Shown: positions 32,194-40,497 of the stretch, piece by piece | Numbering within the stretch: the first letter of the stretch is position 1 | Layout: each line of letters starts with the position of its first letter | Source: Demequina subtropica | GTDB taxonomy: Bacteria; Actinomycetota; Actinomycetes; Actinomycetales; Demequinaceae | Assembly (NCBI RefSeq): GCF_000971235.1 | Contig: NZ_BBMB01000004.1 | Location: 86,988 to 150,987 of the forward strand | DNA length: 64,000 nucleotides | Direction: 5' to 3' | Made by a program: the position numbers and the translations under genes | Notes under the pieces: generated by a model | Databases searched by the model: none | What the model was told of the DNA's origin: nothing | Seen by the model: only the letters and a program-made list of their open reading frames with translations

Positions 32194-33576
32194 CTACAGC
32201 AGCGCGTGAGCCCGCGAGATCACGTCGCGCAGGATGCGCTCCATCTCGTCGAACTCGGGCTGGCCGATGGTGAGCGGCGGCGAGAGCTGGATGACCGGGT
32301 CGCCGCGGTCGTCGGCGCGGCAGTACAGGCCCGCCGCGTAGAGCTCCTTCGACAGGAAGCCGTGCAGCACGCGCTCGCACTCGTCGGCCGTGAGCGACTC
32401 CTTGGTCTCCCTGTCCTTCACCAGCTCGACGCCGTAGAAGTAGCCGTCGCCGCGGACGTCGCCCACCATCGGCAGGTCGAGCAGCCGCTCGAGCGTCGCG
32501 CGGAAGGCCGGAGCGTTCTCGCGGACGTGCTCGAGCACGCCCTCGGTCTCGAAGATCTCGAGGTTGCGCAGCGCCACCGCGGCGGCGACCGGGTGGCCGC
32601 CGAACGTGTAGCCGTGCGCGAACATCTCGCCGCTCTCGAGGAACGGCGCCATGAGCCTGTCCGAGGCGATCATCGCGCCCATGGGCGCGTAGCCCGAGGT
32701 GAGGCCCTTGGCGGAGGTGATGATGTCGGGGACGTAGCCGTAGCGCGTGGCGCCGAACATCTCTCCCAGCCGGCCGTACGCGCAGATGGTCTCGTCCGAG
32801 ACCAGCAGCACGTCGTAGCGGTCGCAGATCTCGCGCACGCGCTGCCAGTAGCCCTCCGGCGGCGGGAAGCAGCCGCCCGCGTTCTGCACGGGCTCGAGAA
32901 ACACCGCGGCGACGGTGTCGGCGCCCTCGTTGAGGATCGCGACCTCGATCTGATCCGCGGCCCAGCGTCCGAAGGCCTCCGGATCGGTGCCGTCGTGCAG
33001 GCCGTGCGTGATCTCGGCGGCGCGGTAGAGGTTCGTGTTGGGCACACGGAACGTCGACGGCACGAGCGGCTCGAACTGCTGCTTGAGGCCCGGCAGGCCG
33101 GTGATGGACAGCGCGCCGTGCGGGGTGCCGTGGTAGGCGACGTTGCGGCTGATCACCTTGTGCTTGAGGGGCTTGCCCACGAGCTTGAAGTAGTTCTTCG
33201 CGAGCTTCCACGCGGACTCGACGGAGTCGCCGCCGCCGCTGGTGAAGAACACGCGGTTGAGGTCGCCCGGGGCGAGCGCCGCGAGCTTCGCGGCCAGCTC
33301 GATCGCGGGCGGGGTGGCGTACGACCACAGCGGGTGGAAGGCGAGCTCCTTCGCCTGCGCCGCGGCAGCCTCGGCGAGGTCCTCGCGGCCGTGTCCCAGC
33401 TGGTTGACGAACAGCCCGCCCAGGCCGTCCAGATAGCGCCGGCCCTCGGCGTCGAAGATGTACGCGCCCTCACCGCGGACGATGATCGGCACGTCCTCCG
33501 TGTCGTAGCGCGAGTGCTGGGTGAAGTGCATCCACAGGTGGTCCTTGGCTGCACGCTGCATCTGTTGCGGATCCAT
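32194..33576 (-). CDS. Class III omega-aminotransferase (putrescine/diamine aminotransferase-like)
   Basis: A 460-residue PLP enzyme that moves an amino group from an amine such as putrescine or GABA to pyruvate or 2-oxoglutarate. Motifs are DGLGGLFVNQLGHG, the cofactor-contacting FTSGGGDSVESA, DE in LLVSDETICAYGR and the PLP Lys in TSAKGLTSGYAP. ATG 33576 begins the family N-terminus (DHLWMHFTQHSRY follows); its ribosome site AGGGAAG is rather far upstream. Its place beside potDABC and an amine oxidase supports polyamine breakdown. Confidence 0.9.
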   Translation of the reverse strand: MDPQQMQRAAKDHLWMHFTQHSRYDTEDVPIIVRGEGAYIFDAEGRRYLDGLGGLFVNQLGHGREDLAEAAAAQAKELAFHPLWSYATPPAIELAAKLAALAPGDLNRVFFTSGGGDSVESAWKLAKNYFKLVGKPLKHKVISRNVAYHGTPHGALSITGLPGLKQQFEPLVPSTFRVPNTNLYRAAEITHGLHDGTDPEAFGRWAADQIEVAILNEGADTVAAVFLEPVQNAGGCFPPPEGYWQRVREICDRYDVLLVSDETICAYGRLGEMFGATRYGYVPDIITSAKGLTSGYAPMGAMIASDRLMAPFLESGEMFAHGYTFGGHPVAAAVALRNLEIFETEGVLEHVRENAPAFRATLERLLDLPMVGDVRGDGYFYGVELVKDRETKESLTADECERVLHGFLSKELYAAGLYCRADDRGDPVIQLSPPLTIGQPEFDEMERILRDVISRAHALL

Positions 33577-33626
33577 CCGGACATGCTTCCCTGCCGACCA
33601 TGCGCGCGGCAACTCGCTTCCGCCGG

Positions 33627-33642
33627 GGATCCACGTGGATCC
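33627..33642. promoter_or_regulatory. 16-bp perfect palindrome upstream of the aminotransferase
   Basis: GGATCCACGTGGATCC, about 50 nt upstream of the aminotransferase start and between two same-strand genes. A candidate operator for a dimeric regulator of amine catabolism. Confidence 0.45.
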
Positions 33643-33662
33643 GCACGGATCGTCCGGAAGGC

Positions 33663-34931
33663 TCAGCCGGTGGCGAGGGCCGCCACCGGCGCCGCGAGGT
33701 CGCCACGCGAGGCGACCTCGACCTCGTCCAGCCCCAGCCACGCCGCCAGGGTGCGCAGCTCGGCTGCGAGGGCCGCGGCGACCTCGGCCTCGGGCCGGCG
33801 CCGCGAACCCGGCGCGCGACCCGGCTCTCGCCACGCGGCCTCGACCGACAGCACGCCCTCGCGACGAAGCGCCTTGAGGTCCACGCGTGCCTCGAAGCGG
33901 TCGCCCAGCAGGAACAGCAGGCAGTAGTAGCCGAACACCCGCTTGGGGGCGGGCGTGTAGATCTCGATGCGGTAGTCGACGCCGAACATCCGCAGGAGCC
34001 GCGGCCGGTACCAGCACACGGGGTCGAAGGGGCTCAGCAGGGCCGATGCGGTGGCCCGGCGAGGATCTGCGGCGCCCGTCGCGAGCAGCGCGGGCTCCTT
34101 CCAGCCCTCGACGGCCGCCCACGACGCGAGACCTCGCTCCACCGCCGACTCCGCCCACGCGGCGGCGCCCGCCGCGGCGCCCTTGCGATGCGCATCGTCC
34201 CGCGCGGAGCGGGGCAGGCGGAAGTGGTCGGCGATGTCGGCGGGCGTGCCGATGCCCGTCGCCGCGAGGCCATGGTCGAACAGCGCCTGCTGGCCCTCGT
34301 CCGCGGACAGTCCCCATCCGCCCGCGGACGCGCGCGGCAGACCCCACTCGCGCATCGGCGAGTCGTAGGTCCGCCGGAAATGGGGGCCGCGCGAGGCGGC
34401 GACCTCGCCCGTGATGAAGAGGTACTCGAGCGCGTCCTTGACGTGCGACGTGTCCCACCACGTGCCGCGGGCGCCCTCGCGCGGTGCGAGGTGCTCGAGA
34501 GCGGACGCCGTGACGGGGCCGTTCTCCTCGACCGCGTCGCGCACCTGGGCGATGAGGCCCGGGCGCTCGCGCTCGAGCCGCTCGCGGTGCCGGCCCTGCC
34601 ATGACGCGTACTCCGTCATGCGGTGGTGCATCGCAGGCAGGAGGGCGTGCGGCATCACCGAGGCCTCGTGGCCCCAGTGCTCGAACGCGTGCTCGCCGGA
34701 CCACAGCCAGCGGTCCAGCCGGTCGCGGTCGTAGGGCCCGAACCGCGAGTACACGGGGAGGTGGTGCGCCCGCGCGAGGACGTTGACGGAGTCGAGCTGG
34801 AGCACGCCCTGTCGCTCCAGGTAGTCCCGGAAACGTGCGGGTCCCGGCCGGCCCGCGGGGCGGCGGCGCGCGAGCGACTGCGCCGCGAGGTGGATGCGGC
34901 GCGCCTCCGCGGCGCTCAGGGAGTCCGTCAC
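33663..34931 (-). CDS. YcaQ/AlkZ-like winged-helix DNA glycosylase
   Basis: A 422-residue HTH_42 protein. Members AlkZ and YcaQ unhook DNA interstrand crosslinks. The catalytic QxD-type motif is in GVLQLDSVNVLARAHHLPVY (about residues 43-62), followed by SRFGPYD and, near the C-terminus, LLSPFDPVCWYRPR. The GTG start at 34931 is chosen because a -10 TAGAGT stands 7 nt upstream (leaderless); GTG 34961 would place the promoter inside the gene. Confidence 0.88.
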   Translation of the reverse strand: MTDSLSAAEARRIHLAAQSLARRRPAGRPGPARFRDYLERQGVLQLDSVNVLARAHHLPVYSRFGPYDRDRLDRWLWSGEHAFEHWGHEASVMPHALLPAMHHRMTEYASWQGRHRERLERERPGLIAQVRDAVEENGPVTASALEHLAPREGARGTWWDTSHVKDALEYLFITGEVAASRGPHFRRTYDSPMREWGLPRASAGGWGLSADEGQQALFDHGLAATGIGTPADIADHFRLPRSARDDAHRKGAAAGAAAWAESAVERGLASWAAVEGWKEPALLATGAADPRRATASALLSPFDPVCWYRPRLLRMFGVDYRIEIYTPAPKRVFGYYCLLFLLGDRFEARVDLKALRREGVLSVEAAWREPGRAPGSRRRPEAEVAAALAAELRTLAAWLGLDEVEVASRGDLAAPVAALATG

Positions 34932-34938
34932 GCGGCTC

Positions 34939-34944
34939 ACTCTA
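34939..34944 (-). promoter_or_regulatory. Leaderless -10 of the YcaQ-like gene
   Basis: TAGAGT on the minus strand, 7 nt from GTG 34931; sets the start. Confidence 0.5.
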
Positions 34945-35025
34945 GGGCCGCCCACCGACATCGATCAGGGGGTCCCGGCGCCGATTTTTGTTTTCGGGCC
35001 GATGGCGTGTAACCTATTCCGGCTG

Positions 35026-35101
35026 GCCCCGATAGCTCAGTCGGCAGAGCGTTTCCATGGTAAGGAAAAGGTCCAGGGTTCGATTCCCTGTCGGGGCTCC
35101 A
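35026..35101 (+). tRNA. tRNA-Thr (GGT)
   Basis: A 76-nt cloverleaf with acceptor GCCCCGA/TCGGGGC, anticodon loop ATGGTAA (GGT), T-loop GGTTCGATTCC, and encoded CCA. Confidence 0.97.
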
Positions 35102-35146
35102 AGTCCATCGTCATGTACGGTGGATCGCCGCCATCTGGCGGCTCGC

Positions 35147-35220
35147 GGCGGGGTAGCTCAGCTGGTTAGAGCGCACGACTCATAATCGTGAGGTCGCGGG
35201 TTCGAGCCCCGCCCTCGCTA
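35147..35220 (+). tRNA. tRNA-Met (CAT)
   Basis: A 74-nt cloverleaf with acceptor GGCGGGG/CCTCGCT (two G-U pairs), anticodon CAT in GACTCATAATC and T-loop GGTTCGAGCCC. No CCA is encoded. Elongator Met is most likely from its place before rpmG; a lysidine-modified Ile tRNA is less likely. Confidence 0.92.
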
Positions 35221-35287
35221 CGGATTCAGGCATGAGCCTGATCATGCGCCTTCGCAAGGCGCGTCCCTACAAGGCTGGGAGAGAACC

Positions 35288-35452
35288 ATGGCCAAGAACG
35301 ACGTTCGTCCGAAGATCACGCTCGCGTGCACCGAGTGCAAGGACCGCAACTACATCACGCGCAAGAACCGCCGCAACAACCCTGACCGTGTGGAGCTCTC
35401 CAAGTTCTGCCGGAAGTGCGGCAAGCACACCGCGCACCGCGAGACGCGCTAA
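35288..35452 (+). CDS. rpmG: 50S ribosomal protein L33, zinc-binding form
   Basis: A 54-residue ribosomal protein, too short for a 60-residue cutoff. It has the two Cys pairs of the C+ (zinc) form, CTEC and CRKC, and the basic [20 protein letters not shown] core. GGGAG stands 7 nt before the ATG. It follows tRNA-Thr and tRNA-Met, the usual actinobacterial arrangement. Confidence 0.97.
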   Translation: MAKNDVRPKITLACTECKDRNYITRKNRRNNPDRVELSKFCRKCGKHTAHRETR

Positions 35453-35471
35453 GCAGCAGCTTCGAACGCAG

Positions 35472-35498
35472 GCCCGTCGCCCCTCTGGGGCGGCGGGC
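35472..35498 (+). terminator. Terminator after rpmG
   Basis: An 11-bp stem GCCCGTCGCCC/GGGCGGCGGGC (one G-U) with 5-nt loop, then TT; 19 nt after the rpmG stop. Confidence 0.75.
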
Positions 35499-35563
35499 TT
35501 GCGCCGTTCCCGGGGGAGATCGCCCCTGGACGATGCGGGGTGGTCCCGTGCGAGACTGGCGCG

Positions 35564-36598
35564 ATGGGGGAGCCGGGGGAGGGCGCGCGGGTCGTCGGCG
35601 CATCGACGCCCCGGGAGACCGCCGTGCGGGTGCTCGCCTTCATCGCGCGCGTGATCGCGTGGGCGCTCCTTCTGGCTGCGCTCGTCCCGGTGCTGGTGCG
35701 GCTCACGGGCTTCGAGGCCGGGCCGCTCGCGATCGCGGTCTCGATGCTCCCGTGGGCGACGCTCGCGGCGCTGATCGCCGTGATGCTCGCGGCGGCGGCG
35801 CGCGCATGGAACCTGATGGTCGCGGCACTGGTGACGTGGGGTCTCGGCGTCCTCTGGATGGCACCGCTGTTCACCGGGCCCGCCGCATCGGGCGAACCTG
35901 TGCTGACGGTTGCCACGGTGAGCCTCGCCAACAACGGGGTGCGCACCGACGAGGTCCTCGCTCTGGCGCGGGAGGGGGACGTCGACCTGCTCGCAGCGAC
36001 CGAGCTCACGCCGCTCATGCTCGAGTGGCTGCGTGAGAAGGGGATCGACGACCTCATGCCCTACAGCGCCGTCTACCCCGAGGACGGCAAGTTCGGCACC
36101 GGGTTGTGGTCGACCCTGCCGATCGAGGACGCGACGCTCGAGACGGCGCTCACCGCCGCGACGGTACGCGCGGAGATCGCCTTCGGTACCGGGCGGATCA
36201 CCGTCGTCGTCCCTCATCCCGAGTCGCCTGGGCTGCTCGAGCACGGCGTCTGGGAGGACGACCTCGAGGCCCTGCAGGCACTTCTCGAGTCCGAAGAGGG
36301 CACGGTGATCGTCGCGGGAGACCTCAACACGACCCGCGACCACCGCGCCTTCCGGGAGATCGAGGCGCTCGGCTACGTCGACGCGGTCGACTCCGCCGGA
36401 GCGGGTTTCATGGGGACGTACCCCGACGGGCTCGTCGTCTCGAGGGTGTGGCCGGGGCCGGCATGGGTCACCACGCCCCTGGTCGCCATCGATCACGTGC
36501 TCGTGCGCGGATCGACGCTGCAGGCCGTTGAAGCGCACACGGTGTCGCTCCAGGGCAGCGATCATCGAGCACTGGTGGTCCGCCTCGCGAGCGGGTGA
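35564..36598 (+). CDS. Membrane endonuclease/exonuclease/phosphatase (EEP) family protein
   Basis: A 344-residue protein with three membrane segments in the first 105 residues, then an EEP domain outside the membrane. The catalytic set is complete: Asn in SLANNG, Glu in AATELT, HPESPG, GDLNTT, IDHVL and GSDHR. The family cleaves phosphodiester or phosphate esters of nucleic acids, lipids or nucleotides; the substrate here is unknown. It sits between rpmG and the hadA-like gene, which are usually neighbours, so it is an insertion. ATG 35564 is preferred over GTG 35540; no strong ribosome site supports either. Confidence 0.82.
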   Translation: MGEPGEGARVVGASTPRETAVRVLAFIARVIAWALLLAALVPVLVRLTGFEAGPLAIAVSMLPWATLAALIAVMLAAAARAWNLMVAALVTWGLGVLWMAPLFTGPAASGEPVLTVATVSLANNGVRTDEVLALAREGDVDLLAATELTPLMLEWLREKGIDDLMPYSAVYPEDGKFGTGLWSTLPIEDATLETALTAATVRAEIAFGTGRITVVVPHPESPGLLEHGVWEDDLEALQALLESEEGTVIVAGDLNTTRDHRAFREIEALGYVDAVDSAGAGFMGTYPDGLVVSRVWPGPAWVTTPLVAIDHVLVRGSTLQAVEAHTVSLQGSDHRALVVRLASG

Positions 36599-36624
36599 CG
36601 CGCGCCTGGCATCGGCATCCTGGA

Positions 36625-36630
36625 TAGGGT
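36625..36630 (+). promoter_or_regulatory. Leaderless -10 of the HadA-like gene
   Basis: TAGGGT, then 6 nt, then GTG 36637. No ribosome site. Confidence 0.5.
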
Positions 36631-36636
36631 GGCGAT

Positions 36637-37083
36637 GTGCCAGTGAACACCGAAGCCGTGGGCCGCGCTTACGGCCCCCATGAGCCCTACGAGGTCACGC
36701 GGGTCAAGATCCGCGAGTTCGCCGACGCCGTCGACGCGTACTCGTTCGCGCATCGCAGCGAGGAGGCCGCCCGGGCCGAGGGGTTCCCCGACGTGGTCGC
36801 GCCCACGACCTTCGCGGTGGTCATCGCTCAGCAGGCCGAGTTCCACGTGGTGGTCGACCCTGAGGTCGGCGTCGACTTCTCCCGCGTGGTCCACGCGGAC
36901 GAGCGCTTCGCCCACCATCGTCCGATCATCGCGGGCGACCTCATCTCCGCCACCGTCCACATCGACGACATCAAGCAGCGCGGGGGCATCTCGACCGTCA
37001 CCACACGCACCGAGCTCACCGACGAGGACGGCTCACCCGTGTCGACCGTGATCAGCACCCTCGCGGTGCGCGAGGAGGCCTGA
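36637..37083 (+). CDS. HadA-like MaoC-type N-terminal dehydratase subunit
   Basis: A 148-residue hot-dog fold protein of the FAS1_DH/MaoC-N family (VKIREFADAVDAYSFAH, APTTFAVVIAQQAEF, ERFAHHRPIIAGDLISA). With the next gene it resembles the HadA-HadB (3R)-hydroxyacyl dehydratase of Mycobacterium, encoded beside rpmG and murB across actinobacteria. The substrate in a non-mycolate organism is unclear. Its stop overlaps the next start (TGATG). Confidence 0.88.
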   Translation: MPVNTEAVGRAYGPHEPYEVTRVKIREFADAVDAYSFAHRSEEAARAEGFPDVVAPTTFAVVIAQQAEFHVVVDPEVGVDFSRVVHADERFAHHRPIIAGDLISATVHIDDIKQRGGISTVTTRTELTDEDGSPVSTVISTLAVREEA

Positions 37084-37514
37084 TGAGCGCCGAGAACCGT
37101 CCGTCGTTCGCGGGCCTCGAGGTGGGCCAGGTGGTCGCCGAGCGCGAGGTCGCCTTCAGCCGCGACTCGCTCGTGCGCTACGCGGGCGCCTCTGGGGACT
37201 TCAACCCGATCCACTACAACGACGCGTTCGCCGAGTCCGTCGGGCTTCCCGGTGTGATCGCGCACGGCATGCTGACGATGGGCACCGCCGCCTCTGTGGT
37301 CGAGGAGTGGGCCGGGCCCGGCAACATCGTCGACCTGCAGACGCGGTTCGCGCGCCCGATCCCGGTCCCCGCGATGGGCGAGGCCGAGGTCGCGATCACG
37401 GCGAAGGTCGGGGCGCTCGACGCCGAGGCGACCACCGCGCGCATCGACATCCTCGTGGAGTTCGAGGGACAGAAGATCCTGGCGAAGGCCCAGGCAGTCG
37501 TCGCCTGCGCGTAG
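37083..37514 (+). CDS. HadB-like MaoC dehydratase catalytic subunit
   Basis: A 143-residue MaoC hot-dog protein. The hydratase motif is intact: ASGDFNPIHYNDAFAESVGL with catalytic Asp and His, then GVIAHGMLTMG. Co-translated with the HadA-like subunit, forming the expected heterodimer. Confidence 0.9.
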   Translation: MSAENRPSFAGLEVGQVVAEREVAFSRDSLVRYAGASGDFNPIHYNDAFAESVGLPGVIAHGMLTMGTAASVVEEWAGPGNIVDLQTRFARPIPVPAMGEAEVAITAKVGALDAEATTARIDILVEFEGQKILAKAQAVVACA

Positions 37515-37637
37515 CCGCGGGCGGGCGCGGCGCCCGAGCGCAACGTCCGGTGGTCAGGAAACGCTCCCGCGTGCCTATAGGGTGACGCTCGCGAGATCCC
37601 GTCGTGCGCCCCGAGCGTAAGGCGTTAGCGTCGCTAG

Positions 37638-37667
37638 CCCGAGGGGTTCGCACCCACAACCCCCGGG
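37638..37667 (+). promoter_or_regulatory. Leader hairpin upstream of the purine permease
   Basis: CCCGAGGGGTT pairs with AACCCCCGGG across a 9-nt loop, in the 5' leader between a -10-like TATAGG (37576-37581) and the permease start at 37714. It does not match the purine riboswitch core as far as I can see. Confidence 0.4.
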
Positions 37668-37713
37668 AGAGCTTGACGCTGCGCGCGTCCTCCCGCCATC
37701 CGAGAGAGGACGT

Positions 37714-39171
37714 ATGAGCGTCAGCACCGAGGAGCGGACCGGTTTCGCCGGCAAGATCGACTCCTACTTCGAGATCACCAAGCGCGGCTCGACCTTCGGC
37801 CGCGAGATCCGTGGTGGTCTCACCACCTTCTTCACCATGGCGTACATCGTCGTGCTGAACCCGCTCATCATCGGCACGGTCGCCGACGGCACGGGCAAGT
37901 ACCTGGGCGGCGGCGACGCGCCGAACACCGCGCTCGTCGCTGCCGCTACCGCGCTGGTCGCGGGCCTCCTGTCGATCCTCATGGGCGTGTGGGCGCGGTT
38001 CCCGCTCGCCATGGCCGCAGGGCTGGGCATCAACGCCTTTCTCGCGTACGGCATCGCGTCGCGCGAGGGCATGACCTGGCCCGAGGCGATGGGCTTCGTG
38101 GTCCTCGAGGGCGTGGTCATCACGGTCCTGGTGCTGTCGGGATTCCGCAAGGCGGTCTTCGCCGCGGTCCCCGCGTTCCTCAAGCAGGCCATCGCGGTCG
38201 GCATCGGCCTCTTCCTCGCCTTCATCGGCCTGTACGACGCGGGCATCGTCCGCTCGGGCGCAGGCACCCCCACGCAGTTCGGCGACGGCGGCTACATCTC
38301 GACGTGGCCGATGGTCGTGTTCGTGGTCGGCCTCTTCACCGCGATCGTCCTCATGGTGAAGAAGGTGCGCGGCGCGCTGCTCATCTCGATCGTGGTCGCC
38401 ACCGTGCTCGCGGTGGTCCTCGAGTCGGCGCTGTCGCTCGGCTCCTCCGTCGACAACCCGTCGGGCTGGGCGCTCGTGGTGCCCGCGATCCCCGACACGC
38501 TGGTCTCCGCCCCGGACTTCTCGCTCATCGGCCAGGTCGACCTCTTCGGCGGCTTCACCACGTTGCCCGTGCTCACCGCGCTGCTGCTGGTGTTCTCGCT
38601 GCTCATCACCGACTTCTTCGACACCATGGGCACCATGACCGCCGTCGGTGCCGAGGCGGAGCTCAACGACGAGGACGGCAACCCGCCGCGCGCCCAGGAG
38701 GTGCTGCTGGTGGACTCGGTCGGCGCCGTGGCCGGTGGCCTGGGCTCGGTGTCCTCGAACACCTCGTACATCGAGTCCGCCGCGGGCGTGGGCGACGGTG
38801 CGCGCACCGGTCTGGCCTCCGTGGTGACCGGCATCGCGTTCCTGCTGTCGACGTTCCTCACGCCGCTGTACGCGCTGGTGCCCTTCGAGGCCGCCACCCC
38901 CGTGCTCGTGGTTGTCGGTTTCCTCATGGTGTCGCAGGTCGCTGGCATCGACTGGAAGGACTACCGGATCGCGATCCCGGCCTTCCTCACGTTCATCATC
39001 ATGCCGTTCGGCTACTCGATCTCCGCCGGCATCGGCGTGGGCTTCATCTCGTACGTCGTGCTGCAGGTGGTCGCCGGCGGTGCGAAGAAGATCCACCCGC
39101 TCATGTGGGGCACCGCGGCGGCCTTCGTCGTGTACTTCGCGATGGGCCCGATCATCAACGCGCTCGGCTGA
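37714..39171 (+). CDS. NCS2-family adenine/guanine/hypoxanthine permease (AzgA type)
   Basis: A 485-residue transporter with about 13-14 membrane segments importing purine bases. AzgA/PbuG features are GGLTTFFTMAYIVVLNP near the N-terminus, GLGINAFLAYG, ITDFFDTMGTMTAVG and the SSNTSYIESAAGVGDGARTG motif. GAGAGGA precedes the ATG. It stands alone between the HadB-like gene and a convergent LacI regulator. Confidence 0.93.
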   Translation: MSVSTEERTGFAGKIDSYFEITKRGSTFGREIRGGLTTFFTMAYIVVLNPLIIGTVADGTGKYLGGGDAPNTALVAAATALVAGLLSILMGVWARFPLAMAAGLGINAFLAYGIASREGMTWPEAMGFVVLEGVVITVLVLSGFRKAVFAAVPAFLKQAIAVGIGLFLAFIGLYDAGIVRSGAGTPTQFGDGGYISTWPMVVFVVGLFTAIVLMVKKVRGALLISIVVATVLAVVLESALSLGSSVDNPSGWALVVPAIPDTLVSAPDFSLIGQVDLFGGFTTLPVLTALLLVFSLLITDFFDTMGTMTAVGAEAELNDEDGNPPRAQEVLLVDSVGAVAGGLGSVSSNTSYIESAAGVGDGARTGLASVVTGIAFLLSTFLTPLYALVPFEAATPVLVVVGFLMVSQVAGIDWKDYRIAIPAFLTFIIMPFGYSISAGIGVGFISYVVLQVVAGGAKKIHPLMWGTAAAFVVYFAMGPIINALG

Positions 39172-39192
39172 CCCACCCGACCCCATCCCTGC

Positions 39193-39306
39193 GGCTCCGC
39201 CACACCGGATCGCGGCTCCGCCACGCACGCCTCGGCGTGTCGGCGGCGCGTCGCGGCTCGCAGCGCTCCTCCGAGCGCCTCGAGCAGGATCTGGTGTGGC
39301 GGAGCC
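39193..39306. repeat. Long inverted repeat between convergent genes
   Basis: GGCTCCGCCACACCGGATC (39193-39211) and GATCTGGTGTGGCGGAGCC (39288-39306) are complementary except for one base. A second GCGGCTCCGCCAC lies at 39212-39224. It may terminate both the purine permease and lacI transcripts, but it looks like a dispersed palindromic unit. Confidence 0.6.
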
Positions 39307-39330
39307 GTTGCGTGGGGGAAGCGGGGCGCC

Positions 39331-40395
39331 TCAGCGCGGCGCGCGGGCCGTCGTCGAGCCGAGTCGCAGCTCGAGCGGCATCACCACCGGCTCGGGGGAC
39401 TCGCCTGCGAGCAGCGCCTTGACCTCGGCGGCCAGCGCATGGCCCTTCGCCTCGGCGTCCTGCACCTGCGTCGTGAGCTCGTGCGGCGCGATCCACGGGA
39501 TGTCGATCCCGTCGAAGCCCGTGACCGACAGCTGCTGAGGCACGGGGATGTCGAGCTCGCGCGCCGCCAGGATCGCGCCCCCCGCGAGGAGGTCGGACTG
39601 GCACACCAGGGCGGTGGGGCGGGGCTCCGAGGCGAGCGCGAGGTGCGCGGCCGCGATCCCCTCGGCGACGATCGACGCGCGCGCCTCGACCACCACGCAC
39701 GGCTCGATGCCCGCATCCGCGAAGGCCTCGAGGCGCCGGTGCACGGGCGTCCATGCGGTCTGAGCGAGCGCCTCCTCGAGCGTGAGGACGCGGGTCTCGC
39801 CGTCGAGCCCCGACGGCAGCGTGATGGTGCCGATGCGCTCGTGGCCCAGGTCCCTCAGGTGGCGGATGAGCGCCGCGGTGGCGGCGCGGTCGTCGATCTC
39901 GAGCACCCCGGCGCCGGCAGGGGCCTCTCCCTCCATCACGACGACCGGCAGCCCGCGGCGGCGGGCGATCTCGATCGCCGGCTCGTCGTCGTGGTCGCGC
40001 ACGCGCAGCAGCACCGCGGCGTCCATCGCGGCGGTCTCGAGCAGGCTGCGCTCCCCGGGCTCGCCGGTAGGCGTCGGGATCAGCAGGACGCCGAGCCCCA
40101 TCTGCCCCAGATCGCCCACCAGCCCGTCCATGATGCGGAGCATGAGCGGGTCGCGGAAGGACAGCTGCAGGCGCTCGTGGATCACCACGCCGACCACGCC
40201 GGTGCGGCCCGAGCGCAGCGCGCGCGCATGCGGCGCGGGCCCGGCGTAGCCGAGGTGCTCGGCGGCGCGCTCGACCTTGGCGCGCGTCTCCGGTGACAGC
40301 GGGCCGGCGCCGGAGTAGGCGAGCGACACGGTCGACACGGAGACGCCCGCGTGCGCGGCCACATCGGCCATGGTGGGGCGACGCGTGCGCGACAC
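39331..40395 (-). CDS. LacI-family transcriptional regulator
   Basis: A 354-residue repressor type protein with an N-terminal helix-turn-helix (TMADVAAHAGVSVSTVSLAY), hinge helix region, and a periplasmic-binding-like effector domain ending in the FDGIDIPWIAPHELTTQVQ region. The GTG start at 40395 has GGGAGAG 5 nt upstream. It is divergent from two MFS transporter genes, which it probably controls; the effector is unknown. It could also be the regulator of the LacI-type site at 7408-7421, but distance argues against it. Confidence 0.92.
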   Translation of the reverse strand: MSRTRRPTMADVAAHAGVSVSTVSLAYSGAGPLSPETRAKVERAAEHLGYAGPAPHARALRSGRTGVVGVVIHERLQLSFRDPLMLRIMDGLVGDLGQMGLGVLLIPTPTGEPGERSLLETAAMDAAVLLRVRDHDDEPAIEIARRRGLPVVVMEGEAPAGAGVLEIDDRAATAALIRHLRDLGHERIGTITLPSGLDGETRVLTLEEALAQTAWTPVHRRLEAFADAGIEPCVVVEARASIVAEGIAAAHLALASEPRPTALVCQSDLLAGGAILAARELDIPVPQQLSVTGFDGIDIPWIAPHELTTQVQDAEAKGHALAAEVKALLAGESPEPVVMPLELRLGSTTARAPR

Positions 40396-40497
40396 TTGCT
40401 CTCCCTCGGCTCGGTTGGAGGTCAGCGTAGCGCCGGACCATGCCGATGCAGGGCATAGCCTGGGATGCCGCCCACCCGCGGCCTGTCAGGAGGAGAA

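Noticed and set aside
33576-34704. Long N-terminal extension of the aminotransferase into the YcaQ-like gene
   Set aside because: It overlaps a well-supported gene in another frame and adds no domain; ATG 33576 begins the family sequence.
37515-37713. Purine riboswitch before the purine permease
   Set aside because: I could not find the conserved core bases of the purine aptamer; only a hairpin is reported.
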